Below are positions 34,983-47,339 of a stretch of 64,000 nucleotides of DNA, one piece after another. A program made the translations under genes and the position numbers. Within the stretch, counting starts at the first letter, position 1, and every line of letters starts with the position of its first letter. Source of the stretch: Gonatopus flavifemur (Eukaryota > Arthropoda > Insecta > Hymenoptera > Dryinidae); NCBI GenBank assembly GCA_018340375.1, contig JAFFJZ010000002.1:23206001-23270000 (forward strand). The letters run 5' to 3'. The notes under the pieces are model-generated. The model was not told where the DNA came from and searched no databases. It worked only from the letters and a program-made list of their open reading frames with translations.

Positions 34983-35042
34983 ACGCTTGCTTGCTTGCTT
35001 GCTTGCTTGCCTGCTTGCCTTGCCTGCCTGCCTGCCTGCCAG
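34983..35042. repeat. (GCTT)n / (GCCT)n simple repeat
   Basis: Six GCTT-type units are followed by GCCT units, ending in GCCTGCCAGG. Frames reading LACLLACL or ACLPACLP are produced by it. Confidence 0.9.
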
Positions 35043-35425
35043 GATCGCTTTGACCGTACCTTGTCGTTCTCTTATTCTTCATCCTTCTTTTCCATCCCTT
35101 TATTTCTCTCATCTCATAACCACCCTGCCTTTGATCTAGGAAATTTCCAAAAAAAGAAACAATCATACGAGAAGATGCAAGGATTCGGATATTGGATTGT
35201 TATTCCCGATTCCTCATCAGTTTTTTTAATCAATTTTATTGAATTCATAAGCAAACGTTCTTCGTTGTTAGAATATTCATTAGATATCTAAGAATGAAAA
35301 AGGTTTTCATCAATATATTTTTTTTTCGAGTGAAATGATCAATCGCACAAGTCCAAGAAACAATTTTCTTCAATGCAATTCATAATTATTTATTCAATAG
35401 TTTTGTTTCTAAAATGATACCAGTA

Positions 35426-35652
35426 CACGGAGAAAAAAGTATTGCTGGCATGACAAGTTGGTCTGTTACTATAGCGCCTACAAAAAGAATTAGCTGAAAG
35501 AGCAAGAAAAATGATTGGCGCAACTACATTTTTTTTCTGACGTAAACAAATTTGTTAACAGAACTAACGTCTTAGCTGCTGGAGTGAATATTTTTGCAAG
35601 GGCAACAAATTTCTTTGTAGGCGCTATAGTAGCAAACCATTTTTTCTCCGTG
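35426..35652. mobile_element. TA-flanked MITE with CACGGAGAAAA ends
   Basis: The left end CACGGAGAAAAAAG and right end TTTTTTCTCCGTG are inverted copies with TA at 35424-35425 and 35653-35654. Inner pairs include TACTATAGCGCCTACAAA and TTTGTAGGCGCTATAGTA. Confidence 0.7.
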
Positions 35653-36480
35653 TAGTGTTGCACAGGGGAGTAGTAGTTTTATTTGTCACAATAAAGGGAT
35701 TCACTGGGCTCGATTTTTATTAGATACGATTTACAGCAATGTTTGATGAATTCATCTTTTTGAAATAGATTCCTGTAGTTGCTGGGGTCAGAAAAATATA
35801 TATGAGTTTTGAAAATTTTCCCCAACTTGTGTTAGGGAAATATTTATTTATCACATTCAGAAGAATTGAATCTTCTCCTTGGCAGATGAAAGTTTTTCGT
35901 TGATTCGTGTAGGTTTAGGGATGAGATTTTCGTAATCCACAATTTTCTTAATTTTCGCTTATATGAGCGATGAAAGTTCTCAGTGAATTCTGGACACGAA
36001 TTAAACTTCCAACACAAACTGTTTGCCTTAAAATTCCTTCATTTCCTATTAATTTTACAATGCAGTTGATGGAAACTTTTACCATCAGCAAGCGGAAAAT
36101 TGACCCCGCAATTACTGGAATTTCTTATCCCTTTTATTGTTTCTTTCCGAGTTATGTGGATTCCAAATTTTTTGTATTACAACTACTATCCCGTTGTTAT
36201 TATTCACATCAGCGTATCTTGATTGATTTGTATGATAATCCATAAACAGAAAAATCATGGACTACGAATGAACATATATATATATAAATTGCAACCGTGG
36301 GATATACTTTATTGTAATGGATAGAACCATGCACGGAGAAAATTGAATAGTAAACATCACGATGTGTATACATAGCGCTGATTGTGTTACCATGACGAAC
36401 AGTTGTGTTTAACGCAGACTTGCATTCATTTCTAAGGTATTATAGTTAGCACTATAGAAATTATAGTTGATATAATATGT
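35653..36480. other. Unassigned intronic sequence
   Basis: A 91-residue plus-strand frame lies at 35970-36245 (begins MKVLSEFWTRIKLP). I see no domain and no splice sites that would tie it to a gene. Confidence 0.3.
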
Positions 36481-36965
36481 TATTTGGATAATCACATCGG
36501 AACTAGTAGTATGCAAATCCTTCCGCGTGAATATAAAGCAGTTCAACACAATTTACGATGTATATATTAATGATGTCAAGAAGGAAAAAATCTTGCTCTT
36601 GTAAATTTCCATGAAATATCGACAAAAATTCCCTCCTGACATAATTTGTATATACTACAGGAAACATTCCGTTATCATATCCATCGTCACAAACAAGTTC
36701 ACTGTACAAAATTTTTATAGGAAAATTGCTATCAATTTATGTGAAGTAATTAACATACACACGCGTTAGGAATTTTCCATATTTTACCGACAATGTATAC
36801 TGGAGAACGATAGTGAAAATCCCTCAAAGTTTGCAAATTTTGTTAAATTCGTGGGAAATTTCATATATATTTATAGAAAATTGATTTCCTATCCAATGAT
36901 TGGAATTGTCCGATTGCCGTATACAGGAAAATTCCGATTATTTCTTACAGTTTACTCACGCGTAC
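36480..36965. repeat. Dispersed repeat, uninterrupted copy
   Basis: This stretch contains GTTAGGAATTTTCC, TTGATTTCCTATCCAATG and CCGTATACAGGAAAATTCC in order. The same blocks, in the same order but split by 2.4 kb of foreign sequence, occur at about 45,850-45,960 and 48,388-48,475. A further copy in reverse lies near 49,540-49,790. Confidence 0.55.
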
Positions 36966-37020
36966 TGCACTGTATCTAATAGTTTAATCAAAGAATCAAC
37001 TCATCGTTCTGAATAAACTA

Positions 37021-37282
37021 CACTGAGAGAAAAAATGTCCGGGAACAATGAAACATTTAGTTGAATAGTCGCCGTAAAATACTTAATTGATTTGAATAAA
37101 CTTTCATTGACTCAATTAAATAACTGTTTCAATTCATGAAATATTCCACAGCATATTGAATATTTGTTTGATTGAATGCATATTTAATCGACTCAATGAA
37201 AGTTTATTCAAATCAATTAAGTATTTTATGGCGATTATTCAACTAAATATTTCATTGTTCCCGGAAATTTTTTCTCTCAGTG
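37021..37282. mobile_element. Near-perfect TA-flanked foldback MITE
   Basis: It starts CACTGAGAGAAAAAATG and ends TTTTTTCTCTCAGTG, with TA at 37019-37020 and 37283-37284. The arms run about 105 bases each through AACAATGAAACATTTAG and TTTGAATAAACTTTCATTG and their inverses. Its high arm identity suggests it is among the youngest elements here. Confidence 0.8.
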
Positions 37283-37365
37283 TATTCATATGACGAAAAT
37301 ATGTCAAAAATAGGCTCATATAAATTATAAATAGTTTATATATAATGATTGTTGTTGAATATATA

Positions 37366-37988
37366 CACGGAGAACAAAGAATTTGCTGTGACAGCGATTT
37401 TTTAGATCATCATCATCATCATAAAGTAAGCAGTCTTATAACTAGTTCAATGAAATCATCCAACCCCTTCTATCACTCACCAAACGTTCAATTACGATTT
37501 TTCAGCTGTTGCAGCTAAGAATATTGACTCTTGCAGCAAAATTCTGTTTCCTATTCTGTATTATAGTAATGAGAATTTTGCTCGTCTCTTGAAAAGTTTG
37601 TTGTTTCAGTTGATCATGTTGCTCTCTCAGCAATTCACTCAGCTGTAGCAGGGAATTTTTTGTTAGGTCAGCAAAAAAATTTGATATTCTATATATCAGA
37701 CCTTAATTTGTCACACTAGCAAATTTTTTTCTCCATATACAATTCATATGAAGATATTACCCTGAGAGAAATTTTTAAGGTTACTGTCACTAAAACGCCT
37801 CAACCAAATATTCTTAGTAAAAGCTACTGGAAAGTTGATTTATTTAACCAAGGAAATATACTTGATACAACTGAGGGTTGAATCAACTACACTTTTTTGG
37901 TTGAATCAATCAAATTTTTAGTAGCGCTCATTAGGAATGTTTAGTTGAGATGTTTTAGTTACAGTAACTATAGAAATTTCTTTCAATG
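37366..37988. mobile_element. Two adjacent inverted-repeat elements
   Basis: The first (about 37366-37737) opens CACGGAGAACAAAG and closes AAATTTTTTTCTCC. It holds GCTGTTGCAGCTAAG and AGCTGTAGCAG motifs and an (ATC)n run near 37,412-37,422. The second (about 37761-37988) opens CCTGAGAGAAATTT and closes AGAAATTTCTTTCAATG, with inverted GGTTACTGTCACTAAAAC and GTTTTAGTTACAGTAAC arms. Confidence 0.55.
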
Positions 37989-38877
37989 TAGTGAAATTGA
38001 TGCATGAATTATGATAATTGTGCATTAATTCTTTACCTGGGTTGATAAAATTGTGAAAATTCACCAATGTACGGTTGTTAGTTCATTTGCTGTTACATTG
38101 CCGTATAACGGACACGTCAGTTTTTCAACATGAGTATCGCCCTACTCGATGGTCACGCCTCAGACCCTGCCTTTGCTTTACCTTTTCTTGACACCTTTTG
38201 TGTACCTTTGCATCAATCTCGCATGTACATAAACAACCCTACACGATCAAAAATCTGAAGAAATAGAGTAGAGTAGGAAAAAAACAGTTCATTTATAAGT
38301 CACAAATTTACTTTGGTTATTTATTTCAAACAGATTCGAGAAATCGTGAATTCTCGCAATTCATTTTTTAATCGTTTCTTAATATTTCAAAACTCATAAT
38401 ATTTTTTCAATATAGTTTTATACCCAGTACCAATCTGAAGCGGTGGTGATAATCATGAATCGTATAAACTGGAAACAAATTTTGTTGTAGGAGCAAAAAT
38501 TTTATTGAATTAACAAAAGTCTTATGCCTGAAAATTTGTACTCATAACTTTCCAGTAACTGATGATAATCGAATGGATGATGGTTACTGTAATTATAGCT
38601 TCACGTTTTATATGAAATTGATATTTCCGTCACCGTAAAATGTAAAAAATCGCATCGTTTCAGGAATTATAAAGCACAGTTAAGGTTTCATTCCTTGCAG
38701 TGATTTGAAATTTGATTATGATTACTGGGAAAACAACAAAAATGCACAAGGTGGTGACGAGGGAAATTGGTTGAAGCCAAAATTGACCACATCTTTTGGT
38801 CAAGAGAACTAAATTTTTTTCTCCATTTGAGTAACTAGAATATTTAGTGAATTTGGCTTCGATCATTCTATCTGATA

Positions 38878-39086
38878 AGTGCTGAAGTTTGAATTGTTTC
38901 TAGAAGCGACATGAAAATTCAAACTTCTAAAATATGATGAATTATCATTATTTAATTTCTAAAATAAATTCATTGAAACTAGAAGCATTGCTTCAAGAGA
39001 CTACTGGAAAATTTTGGATCTTCAATAGCTGAATATTTCGTTCTGTGATTAGAGATTCGTTTCAATAAACGATTCAAACATCAGCA
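38878..39086. repeat. GAAGTTTGAATT inverted repeat, second copy
   Basis: It matches the unit at 11672-11872, with TGCTGAAGTTTGAATTG at one end and GATTCAAACATCAGCA at the other. Confidence 0.6.
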
Positions 39087-40849
39087 ACATATATTTTATT
39101 GAGAATTCTCAGTATCAGTTGAATACTATTGTGTTCACCACAATGATTCACAGTGTATTCACGTGTTTCTTGTTCGTTTACAACAGTATTGAATCAATAC
39201 TGAAAATTTAATATAACAGATTTTTGTTTGTGAATTCCATTCACAGGAATTCTTAAAAATCAGATGATTCTTGTATTGGAATAGAATTCCCTCAAACCAA
39301 TTGGATATTATTTAATCCTTTGCATAATATCACGCAACATCGACGTACAATATAACGAAATTTGGGTCATTTCAGTCCACTTCCTCAAAATTCAATAAGA
39401 CTGCATTGATCATTCCACAATTTTCTCCATAACATCTTTATTTTTATAAAATCTGTCTTGAATGCTAGCTCAAATATCTTATTGGGTTTATAGAGATCGT
39501 CTATTCACGATGAAATATACTCTTGTCAAACTCTTTTTATGTACATTGAAACAATACTTGATTCTTCAAGTGTTAAATTACAAACCTTTCTGTTTATCTT
39601 TGACAACCAGAATTCTTTATAAAGTCATCATTGTAGGAGAATTTCGATTTGTTTTCGTGGTCTGTTTCTTATGAGCTTGAGAAATGCTTTTTACTACCGC
39701 GACCAAATAACTCAGCACGAGAAATCAGATATCTCTCTACCTAGGTATTTGCATTGCGGCGAACATCGAAGAATTCGTCATTGAACGCGATGATCCATGA
39801 ATTCTTTTCTTCTCTTTCTTCTCATGTTGTGTTTTATGCCTGAAAAGGCATGACGATATCATGTTTGTTTCTTTTTTCAAAAAATCACATATTCGCGTAT
39901 AGTGCAAAACGAAAAAAATAACTTGCACACTTGATTATTCATTCCATTTCATAGGGAAGCTCCATGAAAATATAATTCAGTTCGAAAATAGAGATGTTAT
40001 TCAATTCAGACTTACAAAAAGCAATTTTTTTGCATCTTCGATCTCCAGTTCCGCAAGAGTTGAGTGTTGATGAAAATCTAGTGAAATAGAATTTGAATTT
40101 GAATCTAGAATTTTCCAGGAAATTACCAGAAAATCCTATCCAGGTATATATTCCATGCGTGTCAGTGGATTTTAATCGACTTGGAAATTCATTTACAGAA
40201 TTGCTTCAACGCTATTAGCGAGTAGCACTTCTGTGCCAAATAATTTGATGAATTATATGAAAAACTGTACTCAATTCCGCTATCTATCTAAGAAATTCCT
40301 GTAGAACATGAATTCTTCAATTTTCATCCAGTCTAAAGTACCTTTGAGTATTTTAAATGAGATTCCCGATTTTTATTTCCAAAGCCGGGTGTTGTAGTTC
40401 ATTGAGATTTCGATTAATCGGCTCTTCAACTATAATATAAAGTAAACAGGCGTTTGTGGGTATAAGCATGGAATCCTGGAACTTAAGTACTTGCATTCTC
40501 GTGTTCGTCGAGGTATCTTTCATCGAGGGCTATGATCCATGGATTCTCTCCTTTCGTTGTGTTTTTTTCCCCGCTCTTCTCCCTGTAACGTCAATGATCC
40601 GCATTGACTGCAATGAAGAAGCTCTCTTCTCTCTTGTTTGTTCACGTCAGTGGGCCCTCAAAGATGATTCCTCCGAGATGAAAAGAGAGAAAGAGAAGGT
40701 GAAGGGGGAAGAAGAATACGCGATATTGTCGAGGACGATGTTGTCCGTTGAAGTCCTGTCCTGATGACCGACGGAGAACGGGGGCTGCGGGACTTGCGGC
40801 AGGATGTCGATTATCGATGCTTTTTGCCTCCTTACCGTGATTCTCCCTT

Positions 40850-40930
40850 TTTTCGTTAACCGTAGCGCATAATTAGCTTTAGTTATTCTAGCGCGTACCG
40901 TCAGCGGCTTCCGCCCGCTGACAACGATTC
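40850..40930. promoter_or_regulatory. GC-richer island with TAATTA core, candidate regulatory element
   Basis: GTAGCGCATAATTAGC and TAGCGCGTACCGTCAGCGG lie close together, within a larger island at 40,450-41,160. The sequence is unique in the window. No gene is seen; function is inferred only from composition. Confidence 0.2.
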
Positions 40931-43710
40931 AAGACTGTTGCTTTTGATGCTGCTGTTGCCGTTGTTGCTGCTTCTGGCTACACTCTTCTCTTTGTTCCTT
41001 TCATATTTTTCTTCTTTTTTTGTATTTTTCTCATTACTCTCTTGCTCCCATTCTCTGAACGACGTGACGATCTTTGTATACGGGCGCACTTCTCCTTTCC
41101 TCTCCTCTTTCTTTCTTTCAACTTCAATGATTTCAGCAACGACACCGTGTTAAAATCGATCCAACATCGTTAAAATCCTCGTCTCGTCACGTATTCAGGC
41201 ATCGTTTTTATCCTTCATATAATTTCAATGTTTATACAAGTTTTTCCTGGTCTTACCTTTTTAACCGTTGATTGTCTCAATATATAATATTTTTTCCCTT
41301 TCACATCAATAAGATTCGTAGGAATTTTCGTTTATAATTAGAGTGCTTTTTATTAGTACTAGGATAGTAACAGTGATGATAAAAGATTCGATTTGAGATG
41401 AATAGTGAATATTAATTGTTTCACTATCATAAGTCTTTTATTAGAAATTCAACAAGCAACCAATATTTTGAGTATAAAACCAACGAAGCATGGAAAGTAA
41501 AATAGAAATCTAATTAATTTTCTCTGAATTCAGTGTTAGTAATTCTCATAAATCACGAATATTAGAAAAGTAAACGATTGATAAAAACTTCAATGACTGT
41601 TCTTAAGGAGTCAATGATTACATTGTAGTTTTATATAAAACATTGATGCAACTTGTAAATATGGCATTGAATGCAAGTATGGTTTACGACCGTTTCCCAT
41701 GTTTTACAAGTATAAGAATTTATTTGTGAGCTATAATTATGATTGAGGAGTGGTTAATGTGGATCAGTGTCATGAGTAACCTTTTTCTATCCGGGAGTGT
41801 AAGAAGACAATAAAAAGAAAAATGTTACTTGACAAATAGTATGTTGCTGTTCGCTCTACTTGTAACGAATTTCTTTTTGTCATACACGTAGAAAAACAGT
41901 AACGAATATATTGCCACGCTTCATAACAAAGTGGAGGCTGGGGACAAATGTGTAGTGTGAGAATGTGCAGCAGATGATACTATCAAAATTACTACGTTTT
42001 TTTTATGATCAAATAACAGCATTCTTTTATTTATTTCTAAAAGACACACATTTTTACAATAGAAATTTGTTCTCGTCCCATTATGAATTACAGTAATTTT
42101 TTGAAGTAGTTTATTTCACGTGTGAAGACACAGGAAAGTTTTTACAATTGTTCATGATAATGATGATCAGCACAAAATAAGGATTTACCAGGTTTTACTG
42201 TTAGGCTTATACATTATCGGACACAGAAACACAGCAGTGAAGTTCATTTGAAAATCAGATGTTCAATGTCCTCCTCGTAATTGAATTATTAAAACTCATC
42301 GTTTGTAAAAAGAAAAAAGTCTTCAAATGGTGTGGTTACAGTTGATTGTTTATTTCATCTATCACTTTGACCAGCTCATGATGAAGGAAACAGTTCGTTA
42401 GAACTGTATTTTTTCTTGCACATTATTGTAAGCACAACTTTTTAATATTCAAAGAGCATATCTCAAGTCCAAGTTGATTTTATTGTTATTTCCGCTCGAA
42501 TGCTCGGGATAAAATCGTTCTTATAGACTTTACTTCTGTTAGCTGTTAGTAATAAGATCAACACTTTTTTATCCATCATATCTATGATTTTATATCAATG
42601 CAGAGCTGAAAATTTAGCATTAGGAAAAAATTATTTGGAATAATTCCAAGTGTGTGCTATGATAATAATTAAGAATTTGGTTTTACTTCTGAAACATGGA
42701 GAGAACTCCTCATGTATTGTAGAAGTAATATGAAGTAAATAACATGAGGGAATAATAAAACGGATCGTTAGACGAATCCATGTCATGAATGTTGAATAGT
42801 TTTAATAGTAAAAGAGATAGGGACTCCGAATAAGTGGATCTATGTACGCATCGGACATAGAATAAGCAATAAAGTATCCATAAAAGCTCCGATACAAGCA
42901 CATTAAGAGGAAAATTTTCTATTCCAATCAGTCAAAAAATATCTTGCGTATGTGATATGCATATAGAAGTTAATATTCTTTGATGAGGTTGGATAAAAAA
43001 AGAGGAATCCAACCAATGACGTGACGATATTACAGCTAAGGAGCGAACGAAACGCGAGAGAAATAGTCTGGTTATTCGACTTGATAAAAACGAGACATCT
43101 TCTCACATCCTTGGAACTCTCACGTTGACGCGCAAGAAGTGTGAATTTGTTGCTCCGTTCGATTCCAGTCATTGTTTCCTTCGCTTTCTTTTGTGCAAAG
43201 AGAGTGTGTGTTCCTCTTCCAAAATCTTTGGTTGCTCATCTTCCTTTCCACACTGCCTTTTTCTGACTGTTGGAATCCAGATTTCTTTGGTCGAGAGGTC
43301 GAAGATTCTGTTTGGTCAAAAGAATCTAAGGAATGTGAGCCAACCTGCAAACATTGCTATTGCATTCTGTTGTTATTCACAAAGTTACCAAAGCAACAGC
43401 TTCATTCTAATTTTAGGAATCAATATAGCAAAATGGTAGAAATAGTCGTTTGGAGAACATAAAACATGAAACGCGGGGTGTGAATTTAAGAAAATACTAC
43501 GCACATATGTGTGCGTATATGCGTAACACACATCTGTCCATCTGTCCATCCATCGTTTCATCCAGGGTGCATCGGACCGTTGCAGCGTTGCGGCAGCCAT
43601 TACGCGAGGCCTGTATACTATACGTGTCCGTGGTAAAAGGTCCACGGTGTCCGGATATTAAAAAAAAAAATCCCAAAAGCGCACAAGTGAATCCAGACGA
43701 GGACAGAGCG

Positions 43711-43741
43711 GTAGAGAGAGAGAGAGGGGGGGGGGGAGGGA
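43711..43741. repeat. (GA)n/(G)n simple repeat
   Basis: GAGAGAGAGAGA runs into a string of ten G residues. This generates the low-complexity RERGGGGG stretch of the open frame at 43450-43908, which I do not regard as a gene. Confidence 0.8.
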
Positions 43742-44191
43742 GAAGGAAAGGACCGAGGAAAAAAGAGAAAAGATCGAGCGAAAGAGCAAGGAAAAAAGTT
43801 GCTCTTGCTACCACGGGGGACATTCATGAAATAAGAGCACAACGCGAGTTGGATGATGAGAAACGGTCCGTCGGATTCAACGCGCTGCAACGAGTTGCAT
43901 CGAGATGAGAGCGAGAGTCTAGACTGATCACTGGATTCCTGGAATCCTATGGCTCAGTGATGCGCTTGACTCGTATAATAGTCATGAGAAATTAATTTCA
44001 TATGTAAATATTAAGTACCAAAAACAAAGGGGTACTTGAATATTTCATCCTTAAGAAGAATCGATTTTTAAAGCAGAAAAGAAATATCTGTTTTCGAAAT
44101 TAGCAACCCTACTCGTGAGATCAATACTAAGTAGTAAAGAGTGGGTTTTTGTTTTATCTTTATCGGTATTGTGATTCGATAAAAAATCGTT

Positions 44192-44720
44192 TCAAATGTT
44201 ATAACAGTGTCTTTCATATTTTAAAATTCTTCCCAATGTTTTCTCGAAATCGTGAGAACCATCATCTATTATTTTGTTTGGCACTATAAACGATAAAAGT
44301 TGTTTTATGATATCTAATGAATCTTCATTTGAATACAGCGGAAGTAATAATTTATTCCTCATATGGCTGATTATCCACAAAAGGGGCTTATCGATTGTTG
44401 AAAAACCTTGTCTCGGTGATAAGTCAATTTTATGTGGAATAAGTATTCATTGCTTGGTATTCAAAAGTAGATTTATTAAATACAAATGAACTGTTCTTTC
44501 ATCATAGAGTTCAAGCATTCCGCCTATGCTCGAGTCAAATTATTTACATGAAGAAATCTCTCGAAGTATCGTACACGCTTGAAATTTTCCGAAGATATAT
44601 AGTGCTTCTAGAGATTTTTTTTTCGACATAAATAATTTGATTTAAGAGTACTCGAACTGTAAAAATTATAGAATTTTCTGGCACATCTTTTTCTTCGCGT
44701 GCTGAGTATCCGTGAAATTC
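44192..44720 (-). pseudogene. Broken minus-strand reading frame of unknown family
   Basis: Over about 440 bases one minus-strand register reads coherently apart from two in-frame stops. It includes LEALYIFGKFQACTILREI, then after a stop GMLELYDERTVHLYLINLLL, then after a second stop PRQGFSTIDKPLLWIISHM and EDSLDIIKQLLSFIVPNKII. It ends at a natural stop at 44192. A further stretch beginning MFLSRISRILSTRRK near 44,700 lies in another register, across a run of nine A bases. The composition looks protein-like, not repeat-like. I cannot name the family. It may be a decayed nested gene, a retrocopy or old mobile-element DNA. Confidence 0.35.
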
Positions 44721-46263
44721 TACTGAGGAACATTGCTAAGTTTTTATTGATTCAAGGAGTAGAGGACGACCTTACCATCGAAGTGTCTGGATCGCTGTGA
44801 ACTGCTGTTATACTTCAACTAGGAACGAGAAGGAGGGTGGAGGGTTGAGATAATATTGTGAAAATGAAAACAATTATCAAACATAAAATATGAGAATATT
44901 ATCTATAAATAACATAGGACAATAAGGGAAATGTTCCTTCTGCAACCTAAGGTTTAAGGTTAAGGGAACGGATTTTGAGGGATTTCCGTGTGCTAATTAC
45001 GAAAGAAGTGTCGTCGGACCCTTTTGATTGGTTCAATTTTTATATATAATCTACATAATAAGATCGATAAATTTGATGTATGAAGAATAACAAAACAAGA
45101 ACTAATTCAAGAAATTCGAGATTATTTTCGTATTCGGTACATCATAATCACATCGAACCAGTGTCTAAACCTTGGGATATAAAATTACTGTTGATCAGTT
45201 GAACTAAAAGAGTTTGAATTTCAACAGGAATTGTAACAATATCTAATAAGGTTCTTCATAACTTATTTTGTGAGTCGAAAAAGAGACGTGATAGTTTCTA
45301 AATTCCTCAATTTTGTTGTTTCATTTTGTATAGGTACATAGCTGCTCGCCTCTGGTTGACTATTTCTTAATAACGCGAAAAAATTGAAACCACTTCTTCA
45401 TTATTGACATCATTCGATTAAAATTTTATAACATTTGTTGTTTCATACATTGTAAAAGAAATCGTTGAATTTATTGAAAACATTCTTCGATAATTCAGGC
45501 AACAATTGAGGCAAAGAAGAAGTTTGAAGAATTACTAAGATTTTAATAGTTTCACACGAAAGAGTCTGTCAAGTATTTTTATTCCTTTCTAATTATACGG
45601 ACGAATGTGATAAATTTTCCAAATATTCCGAAATTTTTATCCACTGTATTCAGGTTAATTACTTCCCTACGAATTTCGGTGGAGTGAATCAAATTCTCTC
45701 GCATGTACACGTTACTTTCGTTTACTACAAAAACAATTTTCAGGAATTTGCTAATATCGTTTGGAAATTTCCAGGACAAAAAAAAGTATATGTGATCTAT
45801 GTTGATTTGAAAAACTGCATTGTAAAAAATTCCTATGCGAAACTTCACATAAATATCATGAAGTAATTAGCACATCCATACGTTAGGAATTTTCCGTATT
45901 TTATCGGAAAATGGTAGGTAAAAATCCCATAACTTTCGGAATTTTCAGTTAGATTTATGTCCAGGTATACGTTAACAAATGTACCAAGCTTGAGCCAATG
46001 CTAGTCAACATTGGGCCTAGCATGGTTAAATTAGATTCATGTCTGGAATTATGACGATGTACAACGCTTGGCATCCCAGCTTGGTTCAATATCAAGATTC
46101 AATATTGGTTTTATGTTTTTAATCGATGTTGGTGCCATGATTGATATACAATCAACCTCAACGAATAGGATAGTTTTCTTATTGGCATCCAAGCTTGATT
46201 GAATATAATATATTCCGACATATGAACTTTTGGAATATTGGATTTCGACACAGTCAATTTAGT

Positions 46264-46345
46264 CTAGATAGCACAAGAGTTCCAAAATAGTTCAGAATTA
46301 ATGGAATGGATTCATAAAGAACTCTTTCAGGACTCTTGCGATGTT
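46264..46345. mobile_element. AGATAGCACAAGAGTTC MITE, remote copy
   Basis: TCTAGATAGCACAAGAGTTCC and AGGACTCTTGCGATGTTGAG are inverted ends. It belongs to the family clustered at 16.1-18.06 kb. Confidence 0.5.
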
Positions 46346-46646
46346 GAGAGGATACCCGTATTTGGGCTGATGTACATTCAGGCGTATAATCTTTCAAGTT
46401 TCTGAAATGCGAATGAATTCCAAGTTCACTTCATTTGGCTATATCTAGGTTTACGGCGAGCCAAGTGTCGATTGAAGCTTGGTTGACGAAAAATAAATCA
46501 AACGCAGCGAAGTATGTTTAATCCTAGCAACAGGGGGGTACAACTCAACGTTATAAAAGTAAAATAAATTTGCACTGATTTCTGCGCCCTCTAAGCCGAG
46601 TACTTCGATGTGAACTAAAAATCAATATGGTGGCCTCGTGTAGCAG

Positions 46647-46840
46647 GGTAACCTCAAAATTATTCTGATTTTGAAACATCAATAATATTTCAAGAATAAA
46701 GTGTGAAAATGACAAAATTCTAAAACCATATTATATATTAAAACATATAATTTGTTTTTAGAATTGTTGTTCACACTTTATTGTTGAAATATTATTGATA
46801 TTTCAAAATCAAAATTGGTCAGCATAATTTTGAGGTTACC
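46647..46840. mobile_element. GGTAACCTCAAAATTAT foldback
   Basis: GGTAACCTCAAAATTAT at the left is matched by ATAATTTTGAGGTTACC at the right. The arms go on through AATATTTCAAGAATAAAG and CTTTATTGTTGAAATATT, about 90 bases each. Confidence 0.7.
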
Positions 46841-47206
46841 TCGATTAAATACGATCAAAGCGCCACCTTGATGGAATACTTGTCCGTAATTAAAATGTGG
46901 CTTGGGGTCATCCTATAGAGTTGAAGGCCCCTGCCTAGCATTAATGTCTGAGGTGCTATTGAGGGTTGGTGAGCTGTGACGGGTCAAATATCAGTCGAGA
47001 CTTCCCGAGCAGAAAAATTTTATGGCAATTCCGAGGTCCTATGTGGGCCACATCGGGCTGAAATGAGGCTTGCCATATTTGGGTTTGCCAGATATGGCCC
47101 TGAGAAGGGCATAATATAGTTGATCCTGACTTGTTATGCCAAATGTGATCCTGATGTGTGCAGAACGTGGTTTACCTTTCTTCATTTCCTAGTGACTTAC
47201 AGCAAC

Positions 47207-47339
47207 TTATAGCGAATTCGGTTAACTGCACTGGAGCGAACTCGGGATATCTCTGTAAATAAGAGATTTATTAACGATGATAACAAAGTACAGAGATATC
47301 CCGAGTTTGCCCCAGTGCAGTTAGCCAAATTCGCCATAA
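47207..47339. mobile_element. Short foldback in the mosaic
   Basis: GGTTAACTGCACTGGAGCGA and ACTCGGGATATCTCTGTA at the left are inverted at the right (TACAGAGATATCCCGAGT, GCAGTTAGCC). The arms are about 55 bases. The minus-strand frame at 47197-47430 mirrors the arms. Confidence 0.65.

Noticed and set aside
34983..35042. Frames with LACLLACL or PACLPACL repeats
   Set aside because: Direct translation of a (GCTT)n/(GCCT)n simple repeat.
43450..43908. A 152-codon plus-strand frame, the longest in the intron apart from real exons
   Set aside because: Much of it is low-complexity (RERGGGGG and basic runs) produced by a GA/G tract. It has no domain, and equally long frames run on the opposite strand.
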